Origin: Curvibacter sp.
GTDB lineage: Bacteria > Pseudomonadota > Gammaproteobacteria > Burkholderiales > Burkholderiaceae_C
Reading direction: 5' to 3'
Assembly: GCA_003500955.1 (NCBI GenBank)
Contig: DNQP01000033.1
Coordinates: 1-18,117 of the forward strand
Length of the DNA: 18,117 bases
The notes under the pieces were generated by a model that saw nothing but the letters and a program-made list of their open reading frames with translations, ran no database searches and was not told the origin of the DNA. The position numbers and the translations under genes were made by a program. This document shows positions 1 to 6,987 of the stretch, in pieces (within the stretch, counting starts at the first letter, position 1; the number at the start of each line of letters is the position of its first letter).

Positions 1-2
1 GC

Positions 3-638
3 GAGGCCATGTTCAACATCATCAGCGTGGTGGACGAGCGCGGCGAGATCGTCAGCAGCAGCCAGGCGACGGGCCGCGTCAACTACGCCGACCGCGATTT
101 CTTCCGCCTCCAGCGCGAGCGGCGGACCGATGCGCTGTTCGTGAGCCCCCCGGTGCTGGGGCGCGTCTCGGGGCGCTGGCAGGTGCCCATGTCGCTGCGC
201 ATCACGCGCGCCGACGGCAGTTTCGCCGGGGTGGTCGTGATGTCGGTGGATCCGGGCAATTTCACCGCCTTCTACAGCGAGGCCGATCTGGGCGCCCAGG
301 GCCTGCTCGAGCTCACGGGCCTGGACGGCGTGGTGCGCGGGCGCAAGATCGGCCAGGAAAGCCGCTTCGGCATGGATGCCATACGCCTGCCCTGGTTTCA
401 GCAGCAGGCCACGCAAGCACGGGGGGCGTTCGTCGACGATGGGCAGGAGATCGATGGCGTGGCGCGTGTGCTGGGCTATCGCCGCATGGACGGCTACCCG
501 TTGCTCGTGACGGTGGGCACGGCGGTGGAGGACGCGCTGGCGCCGGTTCGGCAGCGCCACACCCGCTACCGGGTGTGGATGTCCGGCATCAGCGTGCTCT
601 TGCTGGTGCTCGTCGGCGTGTCGTTGCGCCGCCGCTGA
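3..638 (+). CDS. Cache-type sensor protein, 5' end outside the window, ends without an output domain
   Basis: The frame is open to the window edge (Glu-Ala precede the first ATG at 9), so the true start and a first membrane helix probably lie upstream. The visible 200-odd residues look like the distal part of a double-Cache/PDC periplasmic sensor. They show a YADRDFF stretch, then VSPPVLGRVSGRWQVPMSLRI, a DGSFAGVVVMSVDP strand, LTGLDGVVRGR, and GYPLLVTVG near the end, as in the sensors of many Burkholderiales diguanylate cyclases and kinases. A hydrophobic helix (about VWMSGISVLLLVLVGVSL) follows, then only Arg-Arg-Arg and a stop. Relatives normally continue into a GGDEF, PAS or kinase part, and none is found downstream in any frame. 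The last 73 bases overlap the convergent PAP2 gene. It may be a truncated remnant or a sensor working with a partner; the family call is by recognition only. Confidence 0.6.
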   Translation, partial: EAMFNIISVVDERGEIVSSSQATGRVNYADRDFFRLQRERRTDALFVSPPVLGRVSGRWQVPMSLRITRADGSFAGVVVMSVDPGNFTAFYSEADLGAQGLLELTGLDGVVRGRKIGQESRFGMDAIRLPWFQQQATQARGAFVDDGQEIDGVARVLGYRRMDGYPLLVTVGTAVEDALAPVRQRHTRYRVWMSGISVLLLVLVGVSLRRR

Positions 639-1300
639 GCCAGCGCGCGGCTCAGTGCGCTGGCCGCGGCCGACAATGTCCAGCACAGCCAGGCCGACCA
701 GGCCACATGGCTCACGTAGTGCGCGCCGCGCAGCACCTGCGAGAGGCCCAGGGTCAGACCGACAGCGAGTGCGAGCCAGAGGGCGCGCCGGGCCCATGCC
801 GGCCGGTGGCTGCGCCAGACGAAGTAAAGCGCGATGAAGGCGAACCCCGCCACCGCGTGACCGGAGGGAAAACAGTGCCCAGGCCCCAGGTCCAGGACAC
901 CCCAGTCCCAGTGCGGGACGTAGCGCGCGCTGCCACCAAACTCCGCCAGGTCCCAGGGGCAGCTGGTCAGGGAGTTGCGCTTGAGCGCGGGCACCGCCCC
1001 CAGGTTGAGCAGCACGGCGCCGAACGCGCGCCAGCGCGGCGCGTGGACGGCACCGGCTTGCGGGCGACGCGGCAGCAGGGCGTACAGCAGCAGGGCCAGC
1101 ACGCCCAGAGCGGCCAGCAGGCGGCCGCCTTCGTGCAGCAGATCGTAGGTCAGCCAGTTGTCGCGCCAGGGAAAGCCGCGGGCATTGGCGAGCAGCCGTG
1201 CGACGGGCAGGTCCAGCCCGCTGGCATCCCAGGCCAGCACGGGCAGCAGGGTGATGAGCGTCCAGACGAGGTCGCCCGGAACGCGCCGCAAGGACCTCAT
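566..1300 (-). CDS. PAP2-family (type 2 phosphatidic acid) phosphatase, lipid A-associated type
   Basis: This is an inner-membrane phosphatase of about 244 residues with several hydrophobic helices. The PAP2 signature is present: LKRNSLTSCPWDL stands for the first motif, GHCFPSGHA for the second, and LRGAHYVSHVAWSAW for the third with its histidine. Members of this subgroup act on lipid A or undecaprenyl/phosphatidyl phosphates, and they are often found beside phosphoethanolamine transferases, including mcr-like genes. The ATG at 1300 overlaps the eptA stop as ATGA, which implies translational coupling, so I prefer it to an upstream TTG at 1342. The last ~24 residues (a polar NDTPTSTSKSTL tail) are encoded antisense to the membrane helix of the sensor fragment and are probably not conserved. 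Likely role: dephosphorylating lipid A or recycling lipid products next to EptA. The exact substrate cannot be told from sequence. Confidence 0.85.
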   Translation of the reverse strand: MRSLRRVPGDLVWTLITLLPVLAWDASGLDLPVARLLANARGFPWRDNWLTYDLLHEGGRLLAALGVLALLLYALLPRRPQAGAVHAPRWRAFGAVLLNLGAVPALKRNSLTSCPWDLAEFGGSARYVPHWDWGVLDLGPGHCFPSGHAVAGFAFIALYFVWRSHRPAWARRALWLALAVGLTLGLSQVLRGAHYVSHVAWSAWLCWTLSAAASALSRALAQRRRNDTPTSTSKSTLMPDIHTR

Positions 1301-2970
1301 GGCTGGGCCGGGACGAGCGCCGTGGCCCGCTGGCTGTGACAACCCGCGCCGAGGTCCCAGGCGGCGTCATAGACCTTGCTCTGCACGTCCAGCAGACCGA
1401 GCACGGTGTGAAACACATGGTCGTGCTGTGCCGGTGCCGCGGCGCGCTGGCGCAGGCAGGCCGGATCAAGCCCGCCCTGCGCGGCCCAGCCCTGGGACCA
1501 CCAGAGCGTCATGGGCACGCGGGTCTGTTCGTCCGGCGCGATGGCATAGGGCATGCCGTGCAGGTACAGGCCTTTTTCGCCCAGCGACTCGCCGTGGTCG
1601 GAGACATAGAGCATGAAGCTGTCGACGCGCCCGGCATGCGCCTGCAGCGTGCCGATGAGGCTGGCGAGCACGTGGTCGGTGTAGAGCAGGGCGTTGTCGT
1701 AGGCGTTGACGATCTCCTCGCGAGTACACAGGCGCAGGTCGTCACTCTGGCAGGCGGGCTGGAAGCGCGCGTAGGCCGGCGGGTAGCGCCGGAAGTACGA
1801 GGGCCCGTGGGTGCCCAGCATGTGCAGCACCCAGACCTGCGTGCCCGTGGCTTGCGCCAGGCGTGCGTCCAGGCCCGTGAGCAGGCCCTCGTCCAGGCAG
1901 CGGCCCTCGGCACAGAGACCCGGTGGGTTGAGGGCCCCCACGCTGTCCTGTGGCAAGCCGTCGCACACGCCCTTGCAGCCGGACTGGTTGTCGCGCCAGT
2001 GCACGGTCACGCCGGCCTGGGCCAGCAGGTGCAGCAGCGAATCGCTGCCGCGGATGCGCGCCTCGTCGTAGTCGCGCCGGCCCACGGGCGCGAACAGGCA
2101 GGGCACGGAGACTTCAGTGTTGGTGCCGCAGCTCGTGACTTGCGCCATGTTCAGCACCGGCAGGCGGGAAAGTTCAGGCGTGGTCTGACGTGCATAGCCT
2201 GAGAGCCCCCAGTTGACGGCGCGCGCGGTCTCGCCGACCACCAGCACCAGCACGCGCGGGCGCTGGTGGGTCGTGGCGGCCAGGCGGGCTTCGGGATCGA
2301 GGGGCTGGCGCGGCTGCAGGGTACCGCGCGACTCGCTGGCCAGCACGCTGCCGGTGGACCAGAGCAGATTCGCGGGCGTGGCCAGGTAGCGCATGTCCTT
2401 GTGGTTGCGCATCAGCGAAGCCAGGGGCTGGAAGATGGCCATGAGCACGGCCAGCAGCAGCAGCAGCGTGGCGCCGATCAGGGCCACACGGCCCAGCAGG
2501 GCGCGGCGCCAGCCTTGCGGGGCGATCTGCACCTTGTGCAGCAGCAGCAAAGGCAGGCCGGCGTAGATCAGCAGGTGGATCAGCAAGGCCCCCGACCAGA
2601 GCTCGCGTGCCTCAGCCACATCGGTGCGCAGCACATTGCGCACCATGGTCGGGTCGAGGTAGATGCCGTAGGACTGCATGAACCAGCTGCCGGCGGCGGC
2701 AGAGATGAGCAGCAGGCTGAGCACGGGCTTGATCGTCCGGCGGTAGGCCACGAGCGAGAGCAGCAGCACGTGCAGGCCGAACAGCCCGAGCGCCAGTGCG
2801 GCCAGAAAGCCCCAGGTGGCGCCCTCGGTCCAGGAGCGACCCTCGAGGGCCGCCTCGAAGAACAGGCTGTTGGCCGAGAGCACCCAGTACAGGCTGGCCA
2901 GCACGATGAGGTGCTCGATGGCGATGGGCCGCAGGCGGGCGGCGTGGGTGGGGGCGGTGGCGCTGGACAT
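1297..2970 (-). CDS. eptA: phosphoethanolamine-lipid A transferase, EptA/MCR family
   Basis: This inner-membrane enzyme would transfer phosphoethanolamine from phosphatidylethanolamine to lipid A phosphate, lowering the negative surface charge and affinity for polymyxins. At 557 residues it has the usual family length. The N-terminal third holds about five membrane helices (roughly residues 18-37, 53-75, 83-101, 128-147, 160-183). The periplasmic sulfatase-fold domain starts near 240. Zinc and catalytic features are visible: E247 in VVGETARA, the nucleophile T285 in CGTNTEVSVPC, H388 in MLGTHGP, D458-H459 in SDHGES, and H471 in LYLHGMP. Paired cysteines (281/291, 332/336, 353/358, 407/415) match the family's disulfides. 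The ATG at 2970 fits the family N-terminus; in-frame ATGs at 3045 and 3048 would overlap the divergent regulator start. It is first in an operon with the PAP2 gene and probably controlled by the adjacent two-component system. Confidence 0.95.
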   Translation of the reverse strand: MSSATAPTHAARLRPIAIEHLIVLASLYWVLSANSLFFEAALEGRSWTEGATWGFLAALALGLFGLHVLLLSLVAYRRTIKPVLSLLLISAAAGSWFMQSYGIYLDPTMVRNVLRTDVAEARELWSGALLIHLLIYAGLPLLLLHKVQIAPQGWRRALLGRVALIGATLLLLLAVLMAIFQPLASLMRNHKDMRYLATPANLLWSTGSVLASESRGTLQPRQPLDPEARLAATTHQRPRVLVLVVGETARAVNWGLSGYARQTTPELSRLPVLNMAQVTSCGTNTEVSVPCLFAPVGRRDYDEARIRGSDSLLHLLAQAGVTVHWRDNQSGCKGVCDGLPQDSVGALNPPGLCAEGRCLDEGLLTGLDARLAQATGTQVWVLHMLGTHGPSYFRRYPPAYARFQPACQSDDLRLCTREEIVNAYDNALLYTDHVLASLIGTLQAHAGRVDSFMLYVSDHGESLGEKGLYLHGMPYAIAPDEQTRVPMTLWWSQGWAAQGGLDPACLRQRAAAPAQHDHVFHTVLGLLDVQSKVYDAAWDLGAGCHSQRATALVPAQP

Positions 2971-2992
2971 CCCCCGATTGCGCCGCACCAGC

Positions 2993-3009
2993 CTGAAGCC
3001 GGCCTGAAG
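2993..3009 (-). promoter_or_regulatory. candidate response-regulator box, direct repeat CTTCAG-N5-CTTCAG
   Basis: Read on the minus strand, two exact CTTCAG hexamers are spaced by five bases, an 11-bp period (an extended 8-bp repeat on the plus strand lies at 2991-2998 and 3002-3009). PmrA boxes have the same layout (CTTAAG-type half-sites, N5), as do other OmpR/PhoB-family tandem sites. The repeat sits in the 76-bp region between eptA and the regulator gene. It lies near the expected -35 of the regulator promoter and upstream of eptA. That it binds the adjacent regulator is inference. Confidence 0.6.
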
Positions 3010-3030
3010 AAAAACGGCCCCGGCATCTGC

Positions 3031-3036
3031 TAAGGT
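3031..3036 (+). promoter_or_regulatory. possible extended -10 (TGnTAAGGT) of the two-component operon
   Basis: TGC followed by TAAGGT lies 10 bases before the regulator ATG at 3047. A -35 at normal spacing would fall at about 3008-3013, overlapping the distal CTTCAG half-site, as expected for class II activation. The transcript would then have a leader of only a few bases. This is a weak match judged by eye only. Confidence 0.3.
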
Positions 3037-3046
3037 CTGACCCATC

Positions 3047-3706
3047 ATGAGGCTGCTGCTGATCGAAGACGACGAAACCCTGGGCGGAGGCTTGGCCGAC
3101 TTTCTGCGCGCCGAGGGCCATGTGGTGGACTGGTGCCGCAGCCTGGCTGCGGTGGATGCCTTGCGCGGCGAGCCTTTCGACGCCCTGCTGGTGGACTGGC
3201 AGCTGCCTGACGGCTCAGGCCTGCAATGGCTGAGCCAGCGCCGCGCGCGCGGCGATGCCACCGCCGCATTGGTGCTCACCGCGCGTGACCGCCTGCACGA
3301 GCGCATCGAGGGCCTGGACAGCGGGGCCGACGACTACCTGGTCAAGCCCTTTGCACCCGAGGAGCTGGCGGCGCGGCTGCGCGCCGTCAGCCGCCGCCAC
3401 GCGGGGGCGGCCACCTCACGCCGCCGTTTGGGCGAGGTGGAGGTGGACCTGGGCGCGCGTGCGGTCTCGCGCGCCGGCGCGCGGGTGGACCTGACGGCGC
3501 GCGAGTGGGCCGTGCTGGAGGCGCTGATGCTGCGTGCCGGTCGCATCGTGCCCAAGGCCGAGCTCGAGCGCCTGGTGCTGGGCTTCGAGGCCGAGCTCGC
3601 CAGCAACGCGCTGGAGGTCCATGTCTCGGCCCTGCGGCGCAAGCTGGGTGCCACGCTGATCGAAACGGTGCGCGGTCTGGGCTACCGTGTGACGGTGGAG
3701 GCCTGA
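3047..3706 (+). CDS. OmpR/PhoB-family response regulator, PmrA/QseB-like
   Basis: This cytoplasmic DNA-binding regulator has 219 residues, normal for the family. The receiver domain (about 1-115) shows the acidic pair E7-D8-D9, the phospho-acceptor D50 in LLVDWQLPDGSG, T78 in LVLTARD and K100 in DDYLVKPF. The C-terminal winged helix (about 128-217) has the DLTAREWAVLEAL and VSALRRKLG...ETVRGLGYRV motifs of the Trans_Reg_C family. The stop overlaps the kinase start as TGATG, so the two are translated as a pair. The divergent eptA-PAP2 operon and the direct repeat between them point to a PmrA-like role, activating lipid A modification and possibly its own gene. QseB is the close alternative, and sequence alone does not separate them. 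No strong Shine-Dalgarno is seen; only AAGG at 3032-3035, rather far from the ATG. Confidence 0.92.
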   Translation: MRLLLIEDDETLGGGLADFLRAEGHVVDWCRSLAAVDALRGEPFDALLVDWQLPDGSGLQWLSQRRARGDATAALVLTARDRLHERIEGLDSGADDYLVKPFAPEELAARLRAVSRRHAGAATSRRRLGEVEVDLGARAVSRAGARVDLTAREWAVLEALMLRAGRIVPKAELERLVLGFEAELASNALEVHVSALRRKLGATLIETVRGLGYRVTVEA

Positions 3707-5013
3707 TGACGCAAGCCTTGCCCTCCATCGGCCGCCGCCTGGCGCGCACCCTGCTCGCGGGGGCCGTGCTCTGGAGCGTGGCCGTCTCGCTCGCGGTCTG
3801 GCTGGCGGTGCGCCACGAGGTGCGCGAGTTGCTGGACGACACGCTGCAAGGCGCGGCCGAGGCCATGCAGGCCACACTGGACGACAGCCCCGATGCCATG
3901 GGGCCGCTCATCGTCGTGCCCGCGCAGGCCAGCGACCGCTACGCCTGGCAGCTGGTGGATTACGCCGCGGACCCGGTACCGCGACTGCTGCAGGCCTCGT
4001 CGAGCGCGCCTGTGCAGGCCTTCCACGCCACACCGGTGCCCGGCTTTGCCGATCAGCCAGGCTGGCGCGTTTACGGCGCACCGGTCGGGGACGACGGCAG
4101 GATGCTCTACGTGGCGCAGTCGCAAGGTGAGCAGATAGAGGCCGTCTGGGAGGTGGTGTTCAACGCCGCGCTGGCCACACTCACTGTGGCCCTGTTGATG
4201 TACCTGTGGCTGCGCCTGCGGGTGGCGCAGGAGCTGCTGCCGCTGCAGCACCTGTCGGACCGCTTACGCGGCCATGATCTGCTGGCGCCGGGGGCCACGC
4301 TGGGGCCCGCCGCGCGTGAGGAGCTGCAGCCCATGCACCGGGCCATCGACGAGCTGGCCACACAGCTGGCGCGCCGCTTGGCGCAGGAGCGCGCCTTCAG
4401 TGCGCATGCGGCCCATGCCCTGCGCACACCGCTGGCGGGCATGGACGCACAGCTGGCCGTGGCCCTGCGCGAGGCGCCCGAGGCCTTGCAGCCGCGCCTG
4501 CAGCGGGTGCGCGCTGCGGCCGACCGTCTGCAGCGCGTGGTGGTGGTCCTGCTGGCGCTGTTTCGCAGCGGGGTGGAGCTGCGGCGCGAGACCGTGCCGC
4601 TCGACACCCTGCTGTCGCGCCTGCCGGTGGATTGCCTGGAGGTGCAGGTGCCGGCCCAGGCCTGTGTGGATGCGGATCCGGATCTGCTCGCCGCAGCCCT
4701 GCTCAATCTGCTGGACAACGCGGTGCGTCATGGCGCGCAGCGCGTGCAGATCAGCCTGCCGGCGCCGCAGCAGATCGCGGTGCAGGATGACGGTCCCGGC
4801 GTCAGTGAATCGCATCGCCTGGCTCTGCAAGCGGCCCTGGCACAGGACGATCCCGAGGGCCCGACCGGGCTGGGCCTGGTGCTCGCGCACTGGGTGGCGC
4901 GTGCGCATGGCGGACAGCTGATGCTGCCAAGCTGCGAGCGCGGCTTTGCCGTCACCCTTCAGTTGGGAGGGCAGGGTGAACCGCAGCTTGGCAGTCCTGT
5001 GCCACCGGCCTAA
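3706..5013 (+). CDS. sensor histidine kinase, PmrB/QseC-like
   Basis: This is an inner-membrane histidine kinase of 435 residues, partner of the regulator whose stop it overlaps. Membrane helix 1 is at about 12-35, a periplasmic sensor region of roughly 115 residues follows, and helix 2 is at about 151-170. A short linker leads to the H-box at 231-243 (AHALRTPLAG) with phospho-acceptor H237. The catalytic domain shows the N-box LLNLLDNAVRHG, the G1 box QDDGPGV and the G2 box GPTGLGLVLAHWVARAHGG. The ATP lid is short, as in QseC/PmrB types. The small sensor region fits detection of metal ions, pH or cationic peptides, but the signal cannot be read from sequence. The ATG at 3706 is chosen for its overlap with the stop and for the helix that follows closely. 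Confidence 0.92.
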   Translation: MTQALPSIGRRLARTLLAGAVLWSVAVSLAVWLAVRHEVRELLDDTLQGAAEAMQATLDDSPDAMGPLIVVPAQASDRYAWQLVDYAADPVPRLLQASSSAPVQAFHATPVPGFADQPGWRVYGAPVGDDGRMLYVAQSQGEQIEAVWEVVFNAALATLTVALLMYLWLRLRVAQELLPLQHLSDRLRGHDLLAPGATLGPAAREELQPMHRAIDELATQLARRLAQERAFSAHAAHALRTPLAGMDAQLAVALREAPEALQPRLQRVRAAADRLQRVVVVLLALFRSGVELRRETVPLDTLLSRLPVDCLEVQVPAQACVDADPDLLAAALLNLLDNAVRHGAQRVQISLPAPQQIAVQDDGPGVSESHRLALQAALAQDDPEGPTGLGLVLAHWVARAHGGQLMLPSCERGFAVTLQLGGQGEPQLGSPVPPA

Positions 5014-5064
5014 GATGCCAGCGAGATCAGATCGCCCAGACCATCGACAAAAAGGAGTCCTGCC

Positions 5065-5502
5065 ATGTACAAGCGCATCCTGTTGGGATACGACGGTTCG
5101 GCCTCGGGCCAGAAGGCCTTGCTGGACAGTCGTGAGGTGGCGCAATGGAGCCAGGCCGAGCTGGTGCTGGTGGCCGTGATGCCGCCGCCGATTGCGGCCA
5201 TTGGACCGGAGGGCGGTGTCTACGACGCGCGCCTCGAAGAGATCGAGAAGCAGCGCTACCAAGATGTGCTCGACGAGGGCGTGCGCAAGCTGCGCGACAG
5301 CGGCCTGCAGGTCCAGGGCGAGGTGGTGGTCGGCGATCCGGTGCAGGAGCTCGCACGCACGGCCGAGCGCATCGGGGCCGACCTCATCGTGGTGGGGCAC
5401 AAGCATCTGGACGGTTGGGCGGCGCGCTGGTGGCGCGGCTCGGTCTCCAAGGCCCTGATCGAGATCGCGGCCTGTAGCGTGCTGGTGGTGATCACGCGCT
5501 AA
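5065..5502 (+). CDS. universal stress protein, UspA family
   Basis: This is a single-domain cytoplasmic Usp of 145 residues, the usual length. It starts with the typical strand [17 protein letters not shown]. The C-terminal nucleotide-binding stretch is [13 protein letters not shown]...[22 protein letters not shown], so the GS(V/T)S part of the ATP-binding loop is kept, while the usual second glycine after VVG is replaced by His-Lys. Family members bind ATP/AMP and help survival under stress; the specific role is unknown. A strong Shine-Dalgarno AAGGAG (5052-5057) lies 7 bases before the ATG. It follows the kinase gene by 51 bases on the same strand and could be reached by readthrough. Its stop overlaps the stop of the convergent acylphosphatase gene by four bases. 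Confidence 0.92.
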   Translation: MYKRILLGYDGSASGQKALLDSREVAQWSQAELVLVAVMPPPIAAIGPEGGVYDARLEEIEKQRYQDVLDEGVRKLRDSGLQVQGEVVVGDPVQELARTAERIGADLIVVGHKHLDGWAARWWRGSVSKALIEIAACSVLVVITR

Positions 5503-5780
5503 GCGCTCGGGCGCTGCTCGAAGCCGTCGAACCGGGTATCCGCCGGCAGAGGCTGCATCTGCAGTGCCGTGACGCGTGCGCCTGGCGGACCGCGCCGCGC
5601 CCAGAGCGTCAGTGCCTCGACAGCCGGGGCCGGGCCGGCCAGCACGGCCTCTACGGAGCCATCGGCGCGGTTGCGCACCCAGCCGCTCACGCCCAGCCGT
5701 TGGGCCTCCTGCGTCATGGACCAGCGGTAGCCCACGCCCTGGACCTGGCCGTGGATGCTGAGGTGGCGTGCGAGTGGCAT
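5499..5780 (-). CDS. acyP: acylphosphatase
   Basis: This is a small cytoplasmic enzyme (93 residues, the standard length) that hydrolyses acyl phosphates such as carbamoyl or 1,3-bisphosphoglyceryl phosphate. The signature [11 protein letters not shown] carries the phosphate-binding R19, and [15 protein letters not shown] carries the catalytic N37, matching the Arg/Asn pair of the family. The start at 5780 gives the usual short lead before the first strand. A second in-frame ATG at 5804 would add eight residues. A TATCAT hexamer at 5803-5808 (minus strand) could be the -10 and would favour the inner start. Neither start has a good Shine-Dalgarno. It is divergent from the PHA-system gene and converges on the usp gene with a four-base stop overlap. 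Confidence 0.92.
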   Translation of the reverse strand: MPLARHLSIHGQVQGVGYRWSMTQEAQRLGVSGWVRNRADGSVEAVLAGPAPAVEALTLWARRGPPGARVTALQMQPLPADTRFDGFEQRPSA

Positions 5781-5880
5781 GGGCGTGTCGGAATCCGAAT
5801 ACATGATAGGCGCGGCTGCGTGCAGGTGCGGATGGCCCCACAACGGATGAGGGGCCGATGCTCTCGCTAAGCTGCATCCC

Positions 5881-6177
5881 ATGGCCGAAATCCATATCCA
5901 CCGCGCCCACGGTCTGGCTTGGGACGAGGCCCGAGACCTGGCCCGGGACTGGCAGACCCAGGCCGAGCAGGCGTGGGGCCTGCACTGCACGGTTCAGTCG
6001 GGCGAGGGCCAGCACCACATTGTGTTCGAGCGTCCGGGTCTGCAGGGCTGGCTGCGCGTCAGTCGCGAGGCGTTCGAGCTCCAGCTCACCCTGGGGTTTC
6101 TGCTCAGCGCCTACCGCGCACGCATCGAAGAGGAGCTGCAGCGCCGGCTCGACGGCTGGCTGGATGCGGCGGCCTGA
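5881..6177 (+). CDS. polyhydroxyalkanoate system (PHA_gran_rgn) family protein
   Basis: This is a 98-residue soluble protein. The start [12 protein letters not shown], the middle [27 protein letters not shown] and the end [26 protein letters not shown] match the small family named for its frequent presence near PHA-granule genes. Its molecular role is not established, and no phaC, phaZ or phasin gene is seen here. No Shine-Dalgarno is evident before the ATG; this start is kept because it gives the family N-terminus. The gene ends six bases before the convergent TetR gene, and a perfect 14-bp palindrome covers both stops. Confidence 0.8.
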   Translation: MAEIHIHRAHGLAWDEARDLARDWQTQAEQAWGLHCTVQSGEGQHHIVFERPGLQGWLRVSREAFELQLTLGFLLSAYRARIEEELQRRLDGWLDAAA

Positions 6178-6187
6178 GCCGGCTCAG
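6174..6187. repeat. 14-bp perfect palindrome spanning two convergent stop codons
   Basis: CTGAGCC followed directly by GGCTCAG contains the TGA of the PHA-system gene (6175-6177) and, on the other strand, the TGA of the TetR gene (6184-6186). It lacks a loop and T-runs, so it is not a normal intrinsic terminator. It could act as a weak two-way stop or be chance in GC-rich DNA. Confidence 0.4.
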
Positions 6188-6819
6188 CGCGCGGCCAGGC
6201 CCTGGAAACAGGTGCGCAGCAGCAGCTCGATGATCTGTTCGTCGCTGTACTCGCCCGTGCTGCGCAGGAAGCCAGGCACGGGATCGCAGGCGCGCGCGTA
6301 GAGCGTGTACAGCACGACGATGGGTGGCAGCGTGGCGTCCAGAAGGCCCTCGGCCTGCGCGGCCTCGATCCAGCCCCCCAGGGTCTCGCTCACGGCCATG
6401 AGCCGGTCCATGTAGCCGCGGTGCGCCATCAGCGTGGCGCGCAGGCTGGAGTTGGCGCTGGGCAGTGCGGGCATTTCGCCCTGCAGCTGCACCTGCAGCA
6501 TCCAGCGCACGGCGCCCTGCAGGCGCTGCAACGGGGGGAGGGTGGCATCGAGCGTGTCGAGAAAGGCCTGGGCCCGCTCCAGCGTGCGCACCATGGCCTC
6601 GGCGGCCAGGTCTTCCTTGCTGGGAAAGTGCCGGTAAAGGCTGGCCTTGGCAATGCCCACCTCGGCGGCCACCTCGTCCACGGTCATGGCCTCAAACCCT
6701 TTTTCCGCCAGCAGGCGGTTGACGGCCTGCACGATGGCATCTTCGCGCGCCAGATGCATCTGCTCGCGAAAGCTTCGCCGCGCGGGCGCGGCGGCGGATT
6801 TGAGGACGGAAGAGTTCAT
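6184..6819 (-). CDS. TetR/AcrR-family transcriptional regulator
   Basis: This is a 211-residue repressor of typical length. The N-terminal DNA-binding domain shows DAIVQAVNRLLAEKGFEAMTVDEVAAEVGIAKASLYRHF, the standard TetR helix-turn-helix (about residues 27-66). The all-helical C-terminal ligand domain has no residues that reveal the ligand. The ATG at 6819 is preferred to a TTG at 6846. The gene is divergent from the fasciclin-protein gene, and the region between them holds a TATAAT and a near-perfect operator that would let the protein repress its own gene, and perhaps the fasciclin gene. Confidence 0.92.
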   Translation of the reverse strand: MNSSVLKSAAAPARRSFREQMHLAREDAIVQAVNRLLAEKGFEAMTVDEVAAEVGIAKASLYRHFPSKEDLAAEAMVRTLERAQAFLDTLDATLPPLQRLQGAVRWMLQVQLQGEMPALPSANSSLRATLMAHRGYMDRLMAVSETLGGWIEAAQAEGLLDATLPPIVVLYTLYARACDPVPGFLRSTGEYSDEQIIELLLRTCFQGLAAR

Positions 6820-6880
6820 GGCAACGGGTTTTGTAAGCGCTTGCAACAGCCTGGACTATATCCACACTGCATGGTTAGTT

Positions 6881-6886
6881 ATTATA
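6881..6886 (-). promoter_or_regulatory. -10 hexamer of the tetR-like gene
   Basis: The minus strand reads TATAAT, a consensus -10, 62 bases upstream of the tetR-like ATG. No good -35 is visible at 16-18 bases; the upstream DNA is simply AT-rich. The operator palindrome overlaps it. Confidence 0.4.
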
Positions 6887-6897
6887 CTGATCGGTAT
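6884..6897. promoter_or_regulatory. probable TetR-family operator (imperfect palindrome)
   Basis: ATACTGATCGGTAT has dyad symmetry with a single mismatched pair (T/G at positions 5 and 10), centred between 6890 and 6891. It resembles AcrR/TetR-type operators of the ATAC-GATC-GTAT kind. It overlaps the -10 of the tetR-like gene, so autorepression is the natural reading. It also lies about 90 bases before the fasciclin ATG. Confidence 0.6.
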
Positions 6898-6987
6898 CAA
6901 AAAATACTAAGCGGTTAATATTCGCCCGCGCCGCTTGATGGCGCTGCCCCGCAAGGGGTTCCCCCCCACTCAACACTGGAGTCCGTG

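Noticed and set aside
2971..3306. Extension of EptA to an earlier start codon
   Set aside because: The added residues would read through the regulator gene and promoter region in antisense and do not resemble the EptA N-terminus.
566..5013. Possible mobile mcr-type resistance island
   Set aside because: No insertion sequence, transposase, direct-repeat border or change in base composition is seen. The locus looks native to the chromosome.
5834..5856. GGCCCC/GGGGCC hairpin in the acylphosphatase-PHA gap, similar in part to the repeat at 10125
   Set aside because: The stem is only six pairs with an 11-base loop, and the arms are in the opposite order to the other repeat. It is probably chance in GC-rich DNA.
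6947..6958. CCCC-GCAA-GGGG mini-hairpin in the fasciclin leader
   Set aside because: A four-pair stem is too short to call a riboswitch or attenuator.
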